From positions 121,059,722-121,123,721 of the forward strand of contig NC_041401.2 in the NCBI RefSeq assembly GCF_900747795.2: a stretch of DNA of 64,000 nucleotides, written 5' to 3'. The DNA is from Erpetoichthys calabaricus. Lineage: Eukaryota > Chordata > Cladistia > Polypteriformes > Polypteridae. Made by a program: the position numbers and the translations under genes. A model generated the notes under the pieces. The model did not search any database, was not told the origin of the DNA, and was given only the letters and a program-made list of their open reading frames with translations. Positions 1 through 14,000 of the stretch are shown here, piece by piece (the stretch's first letter is position 1; each line of letters opens with the position of its first letter).

Positions 1-851
1 GCAAATGAGCATGCGGTTGGCTTTGCCAGTGGTCATTTGCATCTGGCCCTCCTCCCTGCAGACCCCAGGACCTGACTTGGGTGTGGGCAGGAGGGAGCAG
101 CTCAAGCATTGGCGGCTGTTGCTGTGATGATGTCACAGGGGCTGCTAGGGTCTGGTCACAGCAGTAGCTAGTGAACCTTGGTGGTGAGCGTGCATGCCTT
201 GTGGTCTTGGGTTCACCCAGGGATCAGCTCTCTGCTTATTTGCTTAAGAGTGAGCAAAAACAAACAAGTTTTTAAAAGCCAAAGGGAAAGTAGTGACACA
301 AGTGGCTTGTAATTTCAAACCTTCCTGGTCAGTGGGCCTCCTGCCCATCGAGTGATGGACACTAGATTTTTTTGTGATTTGTGTACCACGGGCAGATGTG
401 CTTGCTTGTAGTGCTTCATTTACTCATCAGCACAGTGGTAACCAAGTGGTGGAGAGGCAGACCTTTGAGGTTACAGGTGACGAGTTTCATTGTGTGTGAC
501 AGCGTAATGAAGGGAATGCCCTCAAAAATCCCACAGCACCCAGTAGATAAGGGACAGGTCTTCTTGCAGTTGAGCCCATACTTTGAATTCTGAGAAACCC
601 CATTTTGCTGCCCCTTGGCCCCCCATATTACTAAAAGCAGACAGCACTTGAGACCCTCTGTGGGCGCCGGGGCCTCAGGTGTGCTGGGGCCCATTGCTTC
701 CTGTCACACATGCTGGCATGAGGCGGCCCTGCTTCTGCTTTCCGAAAAACGCATTTCCGCCATGGAGAAAGAGGAGTTCCCGCCCTCATGTATCTTACTC
801 ACAGCCAGGCTGCTCGCAGGATTGCATCACAGCCCTGTGTTGGCTTTCACA
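1..851 (+). promoter_or_regulatory. 5' flank and probable promoter/5' UTR region of TNFRSF1A
   Basis: This stretch precedes the first coding exon of TNFRSF1A and should hold its promoter and 5' UTR. I see no TATA box at a convincing place, no CpG-rich island and no recognised repeat. An in-frame upstream ATG lies at 763, so an N-terminally extended protein is formally possible, but the ATG at 852 gives a much better signal peptide. The transcription start cannot be placed from sequence alone. Confidence 0.4.
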
Positions 852-3800
852 ATGTCTGTCCTTTCAGGCTTCCTCTCTCTTGGGGTGAGTACCACTTTTC
901 GCCGAGTGGGGAGTTTGAGCTGGGGGGTGTCACTGTAGCTGGACTCATAGCCTGACAAGTCCGGTTGTCATATTAAGCTTTAGGGTTGTTGTTGGCCACT
1001 TCCTGGGTGTTCATGTGTTCGTGCTGAACTATATGCCTGCCTCAGTTGGCAGCTTGAAGTTAGCTGCTCCACCAAGCTTACATGAAGCCAGTGGCTTGGA
1101 AACCAGTTAGTCCTCGAAAATAATCACTGGAAAGAGCTCAAAGGTAGTCGGAGGGACACAGCACCACTGCAGATGACAAGAAAATGGCCATTTATGAAGC
1201 CTATGGGCCGACTCTTTATAGAGGAAAGCAATTCAGTGACCCAGTGTCAGGCCCATTCCTCTCTCTGCCCCTGCACCAAGTGCTGGCACAGAGCTGGCAC
1301 ATGAGTTCACAGCAAATAGGCAAGGAGGGCATCTGCCCATAACTGTGGCCTTTCTCTAACGACATCTACCCACTCTCCTCTACGCAGGTGGTCAGTCTGA
1401 TTGTGACGTCACTTCTTGTTAATGGGCTGGAGAGGAATACAAAACAGATGAAAGATCTCCACTTGGATGGCAGGCAAGAACGTCGACGTCGACAAACCAG
1501 CTGTGGCATCGATCAATTCAAGGAAAATGACTTGTGCTGCCAAAAGTGCCCTGCAGGTGAGAGCCTTTGTACCAGGGACTTTACAACAAAATATACCAGG
1601 TTTTCATACCTTAAGGGGCTTTACAATAACGGTAGACATATTATGTAAAAAGGGTTACAAAAAATAAAGTACAAAAACTAAGGAGCAATTATTTATAACA
1701 ATAATTTAGCCTGTAAGAATGAGACTTTAAATGTCCAACTTAACAAACAGATGGTCAGGGAGGAGAAGAACAACAAAAACTCCAACTGGTGAGGACACTG
1801 GTGAAAATAAACCTCCAGAGCTAAAAGGATGTCCAGGCTCCACCAGGCCAGCTCTGTCTGAAGGGGCTGCAGATACTGAGGAGTCAAACTTCTGTCTGTA
1901 GAGAACCAGGCCAAGTCGAGGGGCTCCTTGGGTCAGCTGTAATCAGGCACTGTTAGGTTTTCATTCACATTTCTATTAGAAGGTCTTCACTCGGGTCACT
2001 ATTACAGGATGAACACTCACACTTCTCTTAGATGGTCCTCTCTCAAGACTCAGTTCTTGTTGCTGTAGCTCTGGTCACTTTCTGACCTGTGAATTCCTAT
2101 GATCCTCAGGTTCGTATGTGAAGACGAGATGCACAAACTCTTCTGGAACTGCCCATTGTGCCGAGTGCCAGCCCGGCACCTACATCGCTCATGCAAATGG
2201 GCTAGCAGAGTGCTTCAAATGTAGTTCCTGTGACCGTTCACGTAGGTGTCTTCACTGCTGCCAAGGTATGAAGAAGTGCATTGGTCTTGATGCTCTTTCT
2301 GATCCCTTGGTCTTCAGTTTCACAGGTGGAGAAGAAGAAGTGTACTACCTCAAGTGACACAGTCTGTGGCTGCCCGCCAAACTACACCATCATGAACCAC
2401 AGTGTGATACAGACTTGTAAACGCTGCACTGTCTGCAAGAACATGGAAACGTTCCAGCCCTGTACGTCCCCATGGTGATTTGGTGAGGAGTATCTCAGAG
2501 CAAATTGTGTTTAGGACAGTGAGGGAATGGTCCTCACAAGGGACTGGTGTGCTGGCTAGGGTTTTGTTCCGGCCATGCAGTTAGGTTTACTTAGATAGTC
2601 TCTGGCTCCCTGGCACAATGATGACAAAAAGTGCATGTACAAAAATGGATGGAGTCTAACCAACTTGGAAGAACTATAGGCAATTGATCTGAGTACAATA
2701 CTAGTAATGGGAACTAAGAAGAAGTAACAAACACAAAGAAAGAGGAGCTAGAACTGGGAAGAATGACAAATCTGGAAAAGACTAAGTGGTTGGTGGTAAA
2801 CCTATAGGTGCAGAGAGATTGGAAGTGGCTGGGTGATGGAACCGTAGGTGAAAGAATGGAAGAGAATGAGAAACACTAAAAGGAAAGGGGAAAACAGGGG
2901 ACAGAGTAAAGGTACTCAGAGTAAAAACGGAGAGCAAAAGGTACTAAAGTAACAAGAGACACGAGGGGGAGTAAAGGTTACTGAAAGGAAGAAGGAGAGA
3001 CCAGGGCTGAGGAGGAGTAAAGGGTACTGAGAGAAACAAGAAAGGAACTAAGCAGCACTTAAAGGAAATAGGAGAGGCTCTATGGGGGTAAATGATACTG
3101 AAAGAAAGGAGGAGAAAGGGTAATGAATGGAAGAAATCAAAAATTAGGGAACTATGAAATAATAGAAGGTCCAACCATAGGTGCTGGGGTTAAAGAGCAT
3201 CGAAAAAAGAAGGAGAGCTTTGATGAGGAGTGAAGGGCTGAGAGGAACAAGAAAAGTGTAAGGTAAAGGGAACACAGAGACAGCTAGGGGAGTAAGGAGC
3301 ACTGAAAGGCATATGGGCGGGCTAGGGGGAGTTAATGCAGAGAGGGAAACAACGAAAGAAGAAAGGAGAGGCAGAAAGAGAACCGAGAAGAACAAGAAGG
3401 AACAGAGACAACAAGTACTGAAAGTAGCAAAGAGTGACTAGCAGGAAGAACAAAGGCTAGTAAAGACAGCAAGAGGAGGAAGCTGGGAGTTATTGTAAAG
3501 GTAAAAAGAAAGACAAGGAGAAGAGTTAATGGAAACAGCTTAGACGTACAGAACAGTAAAGCCGATGTCATATTATGCAACTTCTAGTACATGGAGGATC
3601 TTTCCACGTTTATGTATAGTCAAACAGATCCTACACACTGAAATTAATCCAGAATGCCTTTTTTGCCAAATATTTTATTCAAATTTTAAAAACACCAACA
3701 ACAGTATGTTTTTGTAATATAACTGTACAATCGAAGCAGGTGGTCCTTTCCCATCCTTCCGACTTTTCTCCTTTTTAACCGACTTTCCTCCCTTTTATAA

Positions 3801-6800
3801 TTAACTCCATCCTTTACCTTCTCTGCCTTCTTTTCTGTGTCCTGTCCACCCCACCTTTTCAGTTGTCCCCTCTCTATGGCTCATGTCCTCCTATCCTTAT
3901 CTAAAGCAGTTTGTTTTAAAAGTAGCTGAGTTTCAGAGTTTTGAGGGTCCGGGTTTATTCTGCTTGTACTAAACACAAGTCCTAGAGCACTAGTCAGCTG
4001 TTGTAAGGCAGATGAAGGGGTCAGCGGAGTGTTTCTATGCTCAGTTGTCACCGATTAACCGATCGACCTTAGTGAAGTAGCAGATGTGGGCAAAAAAATC
4101 AACATTAGCCAACCATGAGCAGAGTCTGACATTTAGGCTTGGAGGCCAGATGAACCTTAAAAGTCAAAATATTGTTTTTAACGTAAGTTTCAATATAAAG
4201 TAAATCTCATTTATTAACACATTTCAAACTTACAAATTAGAAAAAAGTACACAAGTTCTGTGAATGATCCTTTTTTACAGCGTTTCTCAACCTTTAAGTA
4301 TTTGTGACCTGAGTTTTCATAACAGTTTTAATCGCACCCCCCTAACGTTTTTTTGAAAGGAGCCCGCTAATGCCGATTTGTTCTTTTTTAATTAATGATA
4401 TATCATAGATGCATGTTTTATTATGCCTACTTAACTTTTATCGACATTTATCTAACTCTATATTTATTTTTCTAGTATCAGAATGTAGTTTAAGTTGATT
4501 TGTTCTGGTTTCAATAGATGTATTTTTCATATTTTCAATTCTTGTTTTCTTTTTTCACATCTTCACGCCCCCCTTTTTGTTACTTTGCGTCCCCCTAGGG
4601 TGGCCCGCCCCACAGTTTGAGAACCACTGCTTTAATGACATAAAGCAATGCTTTGTAAGTTTGCTTGATTACTTATTGTATTGCTACAAAATAATTTTAC
4701 TTTTTTTATAACTTGGAAAATGCAGAGTATGTATGGCGTAACATTCAGGCGGGGCAGAGTTCTTCAAACTTCTTTTTTTCTCAGTCTTGCCCTTCTTAGT
4801 ATTTTCGAGACCCCTTCCATGACAATCATCAGATAGGGTGGGGGTTTGTTCCCCTTTGATTATTGCTGCTGATATCATCAAAGCAGATTGTGTTGGGTGG
4901 ATGGGGGTCCCCAGGCAGGGTCTGGTCCCCCTTGGAGAGTCATACCCACCTTGGAGAATCACCGCCGTTTGTCATAACCCTAACCCTACCTGCTTAATCA
5001 GCCTGCGCTGACACTTCTCCAACTGTTCGCGACCCATTCTGTTAAATACAACAGCAGGGATATAGCTTGAGAAACTCTGCATTAGGAGATTGGGATGTGC
5101 ATTTTGAAGGTTAAGAGTGTGTTTAATTCTTTTATTTACTTAAACCAAACCGACCAATATCACATTTTTCTTTTTAAAATAATTTGAGGCAGGGCTGCGT
5201 GTGACGTGTGATGGAGATTTGCACAGACTGTCAAGCTGCTGTTTGAGGAGGAAGCACATGCAGGCAGAAGTTCCGCTGCCATTTGAGTCGCTTCTACAGC
5301 CTGAAGGGAAATTGTCTCTTTGCATGACTTTGGGGGGTCAGAGTGTAGTGTGAGTCATTGTACAACACCCCTGGAGCAATTTTCAGGTTAAAGGCTTTGC
5401 TCAAGGGCCCAACAGAGTAGGATCCCTTCTGACATTAACATTTTTGTCATGCAAGCTCACTAAAGGTTGTTATTTTTGAAGCTTAGAAAGAATCATTCTC
5501 TTATCTCAAGAAATAATTCACAAAGAAGTAAACAGTTTTTAGGTGACCATAATTATGTTTCATGTCCAGATTGGCTGTTCACTGGCAGTAACTTAGCATT
5601 ACGTTACGCAGACGCTTGTGTGTACTTGCAAAGATCATGTACCCATCCATCCATCCATCACCTAAACCTGCTTTATCCTAGGCAGGGTCAAGGGGGTGGA
5701 GCCTATCCCAGCCTATAATATCCATCTGTAGAGCCGCAGAGCCAATACGTCACCACAGTCTCTTAGCAGAAGTCACAGAATATAACGAAGTTGGAGGGCC
5801 AGAAGAGCAGAGGTCATGATGGTTGAGGAGCAGGAGTTATAGACCAAGAAATTTAGGAGGGAAGATAAGGTTAGGGGTTAGTGTGGTTAGTGCGTAGTGG
5901 AGACTGTTAACATTAGGGGATAAGCTGGTTCTAGGATTGTTGCTGCCCTCTTTGCTTTGAGAAGAATCCTCATCCACATCATCCAACCTCTTCTCTCTCT
6001 CATTCTCTTCATTCATCAGCCTCTCAAAATACTCCTTCCATCTGCTCAACACACTCTCCTCGCTTGTCAGTACGTTTCCATCTTTATCCTTTATTACCCT
6101 AACCTGCTGCACATCTTTCCCAGCTCTGTCCCTCTGTCTAGCCAATCGGTACAGGTCCTTTTCTCCCTCCTTAGTGTCCAGCCTCTCATACAACTCATCA
6201 TACGCCTTTTCTTTAGCCTTCGCCACCTCTCTCTTCACCTTGCGCCTTATCTCCTTGTACTCTTGTCTACTTTCTGCATCTCTCTGACTATCCCGCTTCT
6301 TCTTTGCCATCCTCTTTCTCTATATACTCTCCTGTATTTCCTCATTCCACCACCAGGTTTCCTTTTCCTCCTTCCTCTGTCCAGATGTCATGCCAAGCAT
6401 GTTACCCTTATTTCATCTGCTGTAGTTTCCCAGCTGTCTGGTAATTCTTCACTGCCACCCAGTGTCTGTCTCACCTTCTCCCTAAACTCAACCTTGCACT
6501 CTTCCTTTTTCAAATTCCACCATTTGATCCTTGGCTCTGCCCTCACTCTCTTCCTCTTCTTGATCTCCAACGTCATCCTACAGACCACCATCCTATGCTG
6601 CTTAACTACACTTTCCCTGCCACTACTTTGCAGTCTTCAATCTCCTTCAGATCAACTCTTCTGCATAGGATGTAATCTACCTGTGTGCATCTTCCTCCAC
6701 TCTTGTACGTCACCTTATGTTCATTCCTCTTCTTAAAATACGTATTCACCACAGCCATGTCCATCCTTTTGGCAAAATCAACTATCCTCTGACCTTCTTC

Positions 6801-8059
6801 ATTCCTCTCCTTGACATCATACCTACCCATCACCTCCTCGTCTGCTCTGTTCCCTTCACCAACATGCCCATTGAAAATGTTATTTAAATTAATAAATTAA
6901 AAAACTTAATGACAACATTCATTGAAAATGAGACTATAATTATTATTTTTAATGTATAATATAAACGTTTAATCTATAATGATTATCTTTAATGTATAAT
7001 ATAAACGTTTAATCTATAGTATAATATAAACGTTTAATCTATAATGATTATCTTTAATGTATAATATAAACGTTTAATCTATAGTATAATATAAACGTTT
7101 AATCTATAATGATTATCTTTAATGTATAATATAAACGTTTAATCTATAATGATTATCTTTAATGCATAATATAAACCTTTAATCTATAATGATTATCTTT
7201 AATATATAATGTAAACGTTTAATCTATAATGATTATCTTGCCTAAAGAAGAGGGTCTGAGTTGCCTCGAAAGCCTGCATATGGTAATCTTTCTATTCAGC
7301 CAATAAAACGTGTACCTTTGCTTGACTTCTCACCGCATCTTTAAATAGGAATCTTTGCCCACAATTCCTATTTACCGTATCCTCGTGTATGCAAATAATG
7401 CAATCTACTTATCAAAAAAAAATGCAGAGAGAATCTCACAAATGGTGGTGAGCAACAGAGGACGATATTTGCTAACACAAGAACACAAGTTTTAATGTAT
7501 GGCCATTTGGGAGACAATCATAGTTTGGGTTAAATCAGCTTTTAGCAATTCACTCAAGAGCTACAGTCTTCTTGCCGTTTTGATCATTTAATTTTATTTC
7601 GCCGTGTCTGTCTCTTCTGTGCTACATTTTAAGGATTATTATTATCGGCATCACCATCGTTGTTGTTCGTGTTATTATTGGAGTGTGAAGGTCGTCAAAC
7701 GTTAAGAACGTCGATAGTATGCGAAAATAATATAAAACAATATAATCGGACATTCGCTTTGAGTTCCGAGTGTTCGTAGTTCTGTATTGATTAAAACATA
7801 TATCGCATCGCCCATGGCCGTTTCTGGGTAACAGACTGTGCTGTGCATAGTGCAGACAGTGCAGGCGCTACTAAGGCACACAACATAAACATTTCTTTGT
7901 GTTTCGGTCGAAGGTAGGAATCTCTACATGGCGCTGCAGGAATTGGGCACTGACCACGAGAGGGCGCCCCAGGCATTGTCTAGACCGCCGATGCCCAGAA
8001 ACGGCCTTAATTAGGGATAATTTAAGGTTAGGACTTAGTATTAAGGTTACAAATCAAAT

Positions 8060-8099
<40 letters not shown>

Positions 8100-11000
8100 G
8101 TTAGGGGTTTGTGTGATTAGCATGTACATCAGACGTGAGGTGATGTCACTTCCGTCCTAAAACAGATGTCGTAGACCTGCGGTGATGTATCCGTCTGCGG
8201 CTCTGCAGTTGGATGCTTCGGGCGCAAGGCAGAAAAGATCGCTAGTTCATCGCAGGGTGACCTCACTCACACACACACGAGGAACACTTTAATGTTTAGC
8301 GTTGATAGTTACCAAGAGGGCAGAGAACATATATTTGTCAAAGATTACAGCATGCTTTAGGTAGTACTAGGTTGTTGTACCGTGTTAGCCATTATGAATG
8401 CAGTGAGAAGTCAAGCAAAATGACACCTTTTATTGGCTAACTTTTTAGATAACCAATAAAAGGTGTCATTTTGCCTGACTTCTCACAGCATGCTTTCGGA
8501 AAACATTTAATTTTTGCTTGACTTTTCTCTACATTCATAATGGCTAACACGGTACAACACCCTAGTACAGTACTACATTATTTTGAGAAAACAGTTAAAA
8601 AAAACCTAATGATACTGCATTTCCTCGGGGCTATTATTCCTTTATCTCGAGAAAACAAACCAAAACAAAAAATATATTGCACGTCCTCTCTCTATTTCTG
8701 TAGTGCGTTCACAAATATATCTTCATATACATATTTTAATACAAAATGGAATTTTTATCATTACTGGGCGGACCTAGCAGTCTGATAGGTTCACTGCCCT
8801 TAAGACCCGCCCAGAAGGGCGTATCTGCCGAGTTTTAAGAACAGGTTGATTAGGGCAGGATGGATTGAATTGTATTCGTAGGTATTTACATTAGGCGCCG
8901 CCTTAAAAACATTTTTGAGGAAAACATACTTTTCATTTGAGATTTATTTTAGTAACATAGTGCATCCTTTACAGTGCAGGTCGCCTGTGTCAGGTAACAT
9001 ACCTCACTGCCTGCGATCTTATTTGGCGAACATCTTTATCCAAGTCCACCTACGATATTTGTGATACGACTGGGGATATTTCTTTTGTTTTTCAGGCAGG
9101 TGAAGTGACTTGCTCATGGTCACACAACGTCATTAGCGGAATCTGATCCCACAACCACAGGGTTTTTATGTCCACAGCGTTAACGTCAAAGTAGCCCGCA
9201 CGTCCCTGCCTCACGCGTTGTTCTGACATTCTGGACGCTCTTTCGAACAGCATAGGCAGGACAGCGGCGGCCCGTCCCTTTTTGTGCGTTTCAGATCCCT
9301 GACGTGCAGTTTTTCACTTGACAAAACAAATTTCATACAGTACGGTGGAATGTTTCATTCATTTTCATTCATTTCTTCATTTGTAGAAATGGTGTCAGAA
9401 TCACTTGCGGATCCTTCCGTCTTAATTATGCACACAAACACGGGCTTTTAGGTGTTTTACTATAATCACTAAAGTTAGGGCAGCGCGAGCGGACCCCTCA
9501 GTAACTGGGGGCTCGTTCAGTGGGGAGCGCGCTAACGGGGCAGGCGGGTTTTAGGTGACCGACTGAGTAAAGCTTTGTGTATTTTTTGTTTTCCGGTTTG
9601 ATATTGCAGTAACGCATTTGTCTAAGCAGCTTTAGATAAGGATAGCAGTAAAAACATCCTTTTAAACTTGAAAATGTGCTGAAATAAGATGAAAGCAGAA
9701 AGAGAATTTTAGACTCGTGTAAAGCAGAAATATTCTCAAAACATACAATAGATATAAAACACTGTTCCAGGCTAACAGCTCCCATGAAAGATAAGGATAA
9801 GAAAAGATCACCAAGAAAACGGTAGTGCCGATCATGACAAAGAATAAACAGAACTAATCAGAATTTTTCCAAATACGATTCTAACCAGTAACAAAAGTAA
9901 AAGTGCACAAAGGGAATTAAGCACACTCTTAAAAATGCTGGTTCTTAATTGGGGTGTGTTGTTTCTCACAGAACTATTATTTGACAAAGCATCATTTAAT
10001 TCAGGGTTCTTTACATATCAAATTGGTTCTTTGTGTTTTGAAAAATATTCCTAAGACAAATCCTGAAATCTTGAAGGTATGGTAGGTTACCTAGCAGGAC
10101 ACAAACAGATTAAGAAATTTGGACTTAACGTCTGGTATTGTATGCATTTTAAAATCACTGGTATTTCACAAATCTGTCACTCTCTGTTCATGGTAATTTA
10201 CTGTATGGAGCACAGACAACAAATAAAGGGTTCTTTCTGGAACTTTCATGTGGAAGGGTCTATTGGGAACCAAAAAAGGTTCCCCTGAGGCATCGCTCTG
10301 AAAAGCCAATCTGGCATCTTTATTTTTAAGAGTGTGGGGTGAGCGACCTGCACAAATGGAAACCTCACATGGGCAGGAAATGTCCTCAGAAGAAAAAACA
10401 AAGTTTAAAGAAGGCAGCTGGACTCGATTACTCGAGTATTTCACGAGATCAACAGCCAAGTCCAAGATAATACAATGAAAACATCTTCAGTCGAGAAGGC
10501 TATGACTGAATCTTGCTGTATAAGTTGTCTAATGTGACATGGGCTTAAGAGATACTGATAGAAACAAGGAGCGATTTAAAAGGTGTAAGGTGTGCTTAAA
10601 AAACAAAGAAAGACGAGGCGTGGTGGTAAAAATTGCACAATGAAGCTAAAAGAGACTTGGGGAGGAGTAAAGGGTACTTAGAGGAATAAGAAGGAATAAG
10701 GAGTATCTTGTACCGAAGGGAACAAATAGAGGTTGGGGGATCGAAGTTAATGACTTACAGCACTTGGAGGTAACAAGGAGTAACTACAGAAGAAATGGAG
10801 AGAAACAAGAAGAGATAGAGGGCTGAAGGGTCTTAGCCAAACAAGGAGGAACTAAAAGGAGAGTAAAATGTAATCAGGGAAACAAGGAGAGACTTGTGAG
10901 GAATAAATGGCACAAGGGCAGTAAGGGGGAGGAAAGGTTCTGAGAGGAATAAACAGAGATAGGAAAAGAGGAAAGGGTCCTAAGGAAAAAGAGGAGATGT

Positions 11001-14000
11001 GGGGCAGGAGTAGTTGGAACAAGGAGGAAGAAAAGGAGACTGGGGGGCAATGTGTGATGCTGACAATCTCAGTGAACAGGGAAGGTAAACTTTCCCCTTT
11101 ATCTCTTTTATCTTTTTTTTTTAAAAGGTACAGAAATACAGGACACCGTTTGCAAGCTGTGCCCCCCTGGATATTTTGCCATTAATGGTACATGCCAGCG
11201 TTGTCCACAGTGAGTTCTCTGGTTTAATTTGAGATACCATCAGAACCCAATCTTAAGATTTTTTTGTGAGTGAGAGGCTTCAGAGGCTTCTGTCTTTCTG
11301 GGACTTCACGCTGCAGATTAGCAGAGCTGATAGGCTCTTGCTGACAATGAACTTGTTACATCTCATTATGCCTTCCAAGTAGGTCACCACTGCAGTCGTC
11401 ATAAAAATTTCCCAGAACGGATGTGCATGTGTGACGCTGTCTGCACTTCCTGTCAGGCTGAGTGACACTGGAAAAGTTCAATATATGGAGAGCCTGTCAC
11501 CTTAAACTGGTCTACTTTTATTTTGCAGGTACTGCAAGATTGTACCTCATGAAAACTGCACATCTTGTAATGGTATGTGAATTCAAATAATTTTTATTAG
11601 CCTGAAACACCTCATCACCGCAGAGCATACCACCTTGGTAAACCCTGTTACAGTTCACACCATCACAGTTCAGTCACACAGAGAGGTCACCATGCCAGCT
11701 GCATGCCACTCTCCAATTACACCAAGCAAACCCCGGCCGTCATACTCACACAAGCACTCTCCATTCTCGCACAAGGTGCCATCCAGTCACAAAAAAGAAT
11801 AAAGTCCAGTTTATTTTTTCTTCAACTGCGCTCTTCTCAATAGGCTGCTAAACGAAATACACAGAGTCAGAGGGGATTAAAGGGTCCATTCATTTGTGGC
11901 AGGGTGTTCATCCATTTTCTACCTTCTCTAACGTCTCAGTTGGACCCTAATCAGGGCACAGGAGAGCATAGCTGTGATCCCTTTTACAGGATGGCCATTT
12001 GTAGCAGGGCTCAGAGTGCCACGGCTTATTGTGAGTACACAAGAACTTGGAGATGATTGAGAATCGACAGATTGTGGTAAAAAAGACAATCAAGGGTCAG
12101 AATACCAGAGAAGAGTAATCAAAAGTCAGACTGAGAACAGAGTGGTAACCAAAACTCAGAAACATGAAGGTCTGACTGGACCTTAAAGTGAACTGTCGCT
12201 CTATGAAGATCAAAAAGGTCTTTTGATTAAAAAAGGGGTAACGTAAAAACGCTGCCATGTTTATATTGTAGGTTCTGCTACTTCATCAGTGTGACAGTGC
12301 AGGCCACATGACCTTAAAAATGGATTTGCATAAATAAACAAAACTAAGACTTCAATGAAAATTAAGTTTAAAATGACAAAGACAAAAATGTCTGAATGTG
12401 TGTTAACCGTCCTAATTGATAAGAAATGTAAAGATTTACTTCATGAGGTTGAAGTACATAATGTATACTGTTCAAAAAATTAAAGGAACACTTTTGAATG
12501 AGAGTACAGCATCAAGTCAATGAAACTTCTGAGCTATTGATCTGGTCAGTTAAGTAGCACAGGGCGTTGTTAATCAGTTTCAGCTGCTTTGGTGTTAATG
12601 AAATTAACAACAGGTGCACTAGAGGGACAACAATGAGATGACCCCTAAAACAGGAATGGTTTAACAGGTGGAGGCCACTGACATTTTTCCCTCCTCATCT
12701 TTTCTGACTGTTTTTCACTAGTTTTGCATTTGGCTACGGTCAGTGTCACTACTGGTAGCATGAGGCGATACCTGGACCCTACAGAGGTTGCACAGGTAGT
12801 CCAGCTTCTCCAGGATGGCACATCAATACGTGCCATTGCCAGAAGGTCCGCTGTGTCTCCCAGCACAGTCTCAATGGCATGGAGGGGATTCCAGGAGACA
12901 GGCAGTTACTCTAGGAGAGCTGGACAGGGCCGTAGAAGGTCCTTAACCCATCAGCAGGACCGATATCTGCTCCATTGGGCAAGGAGGAACAGGATGAGCA
13001 CTGCCAGAGACCTATAAAATGACCTCCAGCAGGCCAGTGGTGTGAATGTCTCTGACCAAACAATCAGTAACAGACTTCATGAGGGTGGCCTGAGGGCCCG
13101 ACGTCCTCTAGTGGGCCCTGTGCTCACTGCCCAGCACCATGGAGCTCGATTGGCATTTGTCACAGAATGCCAGAATTTGCAAGTCCACCACTGGCACCCT
13201 GTGGTTTTCACAGATGAGAGCATGGTCACCCTGTGACAGACGTGAAAGGGTCTGGAGAAGCCGTGGAGAACGTTATGTTGCCTGTAACATTGTTCAGCAT
13301 GACTGGTTTGGTGGTGGGTCAGTGATGGTCTGGAGAGGCATATCCATGGAGGGACGCACAGACCTCTACAGGCTAGACAATGACACCTTGACTGCCATTA
13401 GGTAATGGGTTGAAACCCTTGGACCCATTGTCAAACCCTATGCTGGTGCAGTGGGTCATGGGTTGCACGACAAGGTGCACGACAATGGTGCACGACAATG
13501 CCTGGCCTCATGTGGCAAGAGTATGCAGGCAGTTCCTGGAGGATGAAGAAATTGATACCATTGATTGGCCCCCACGCTCGCCTGACTTAAATCCAATAGA
13601 ACACCACTGGGACATTATGTTTCGGTCCACCTCAGACTGCACCTCAGACTGCACAGGAGCTCAGTGATGCCCTGGCCCAGATCTGGGCGGAGATCCCCAG
13701 GACACCATCCATCGTTTCATCAGGAGCATGCCCCGATGTTGTCAGGCATACATACAAGCACGTGGGGGCCATACAAACTACTGAGTATGATTCTGAGTTG
13801 CTGCAATGAAATTTCGGCATAATGGACTAGCCTTCCGCATCATTTTTTCACTTTGATTTTTGGGGTGTCTTTGAATTCAGCCCTCTGTAGGTTGATAATT
13901 GTCATTTCCATCAAACAATGTGGCATCCTTTCGTTCCTAGCACATTACCCAGTCCATATACAGTAGAGATATCCAGCATGATTTTTTTTTCCTATTGAGA

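Larger units (their letters stand above)
2462..11127 (+). other. TNFRSF1A intron 4 (8.7 kb), packed with repeats
   Basis: Long phase-1 intron splitting cysteine-rich domain 3. In order it holds a purine-rich degenerate tandem repeat, two small hAT-type MITEs, an RTE-type LINE fragment, an AT-rich 40-bp minisatellite, Penelope-like end fragments, a MIR-like SINE, a small inverted-repeat element and a second purine-rich block. The stretches 3600-4270, 7330-8050, 8580-9010 and 9200-9920 hold nothing I recognise. Confidence 0.8.

Noticed and set aside
763-851. Upstream in-frame ATG at 763 as the TNFRSF1A start
   Set aside because: It would place charged residues and over 25 extra residues before the signal peptide; ATG at 852 matches the short first exon seen in mammals.
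1400-1412. TGACGTCA (CRE palindrome) near 1406
   Set aside because: It lies inside coding exon 2 (codes for VTS) and needs no regulatory explanation.
2944-3580. Three overlapping reverse-strand frames rich in Leu/Ser/Phe
   Set aside because: By-product of the purine-rich minisatellite on the + strand.
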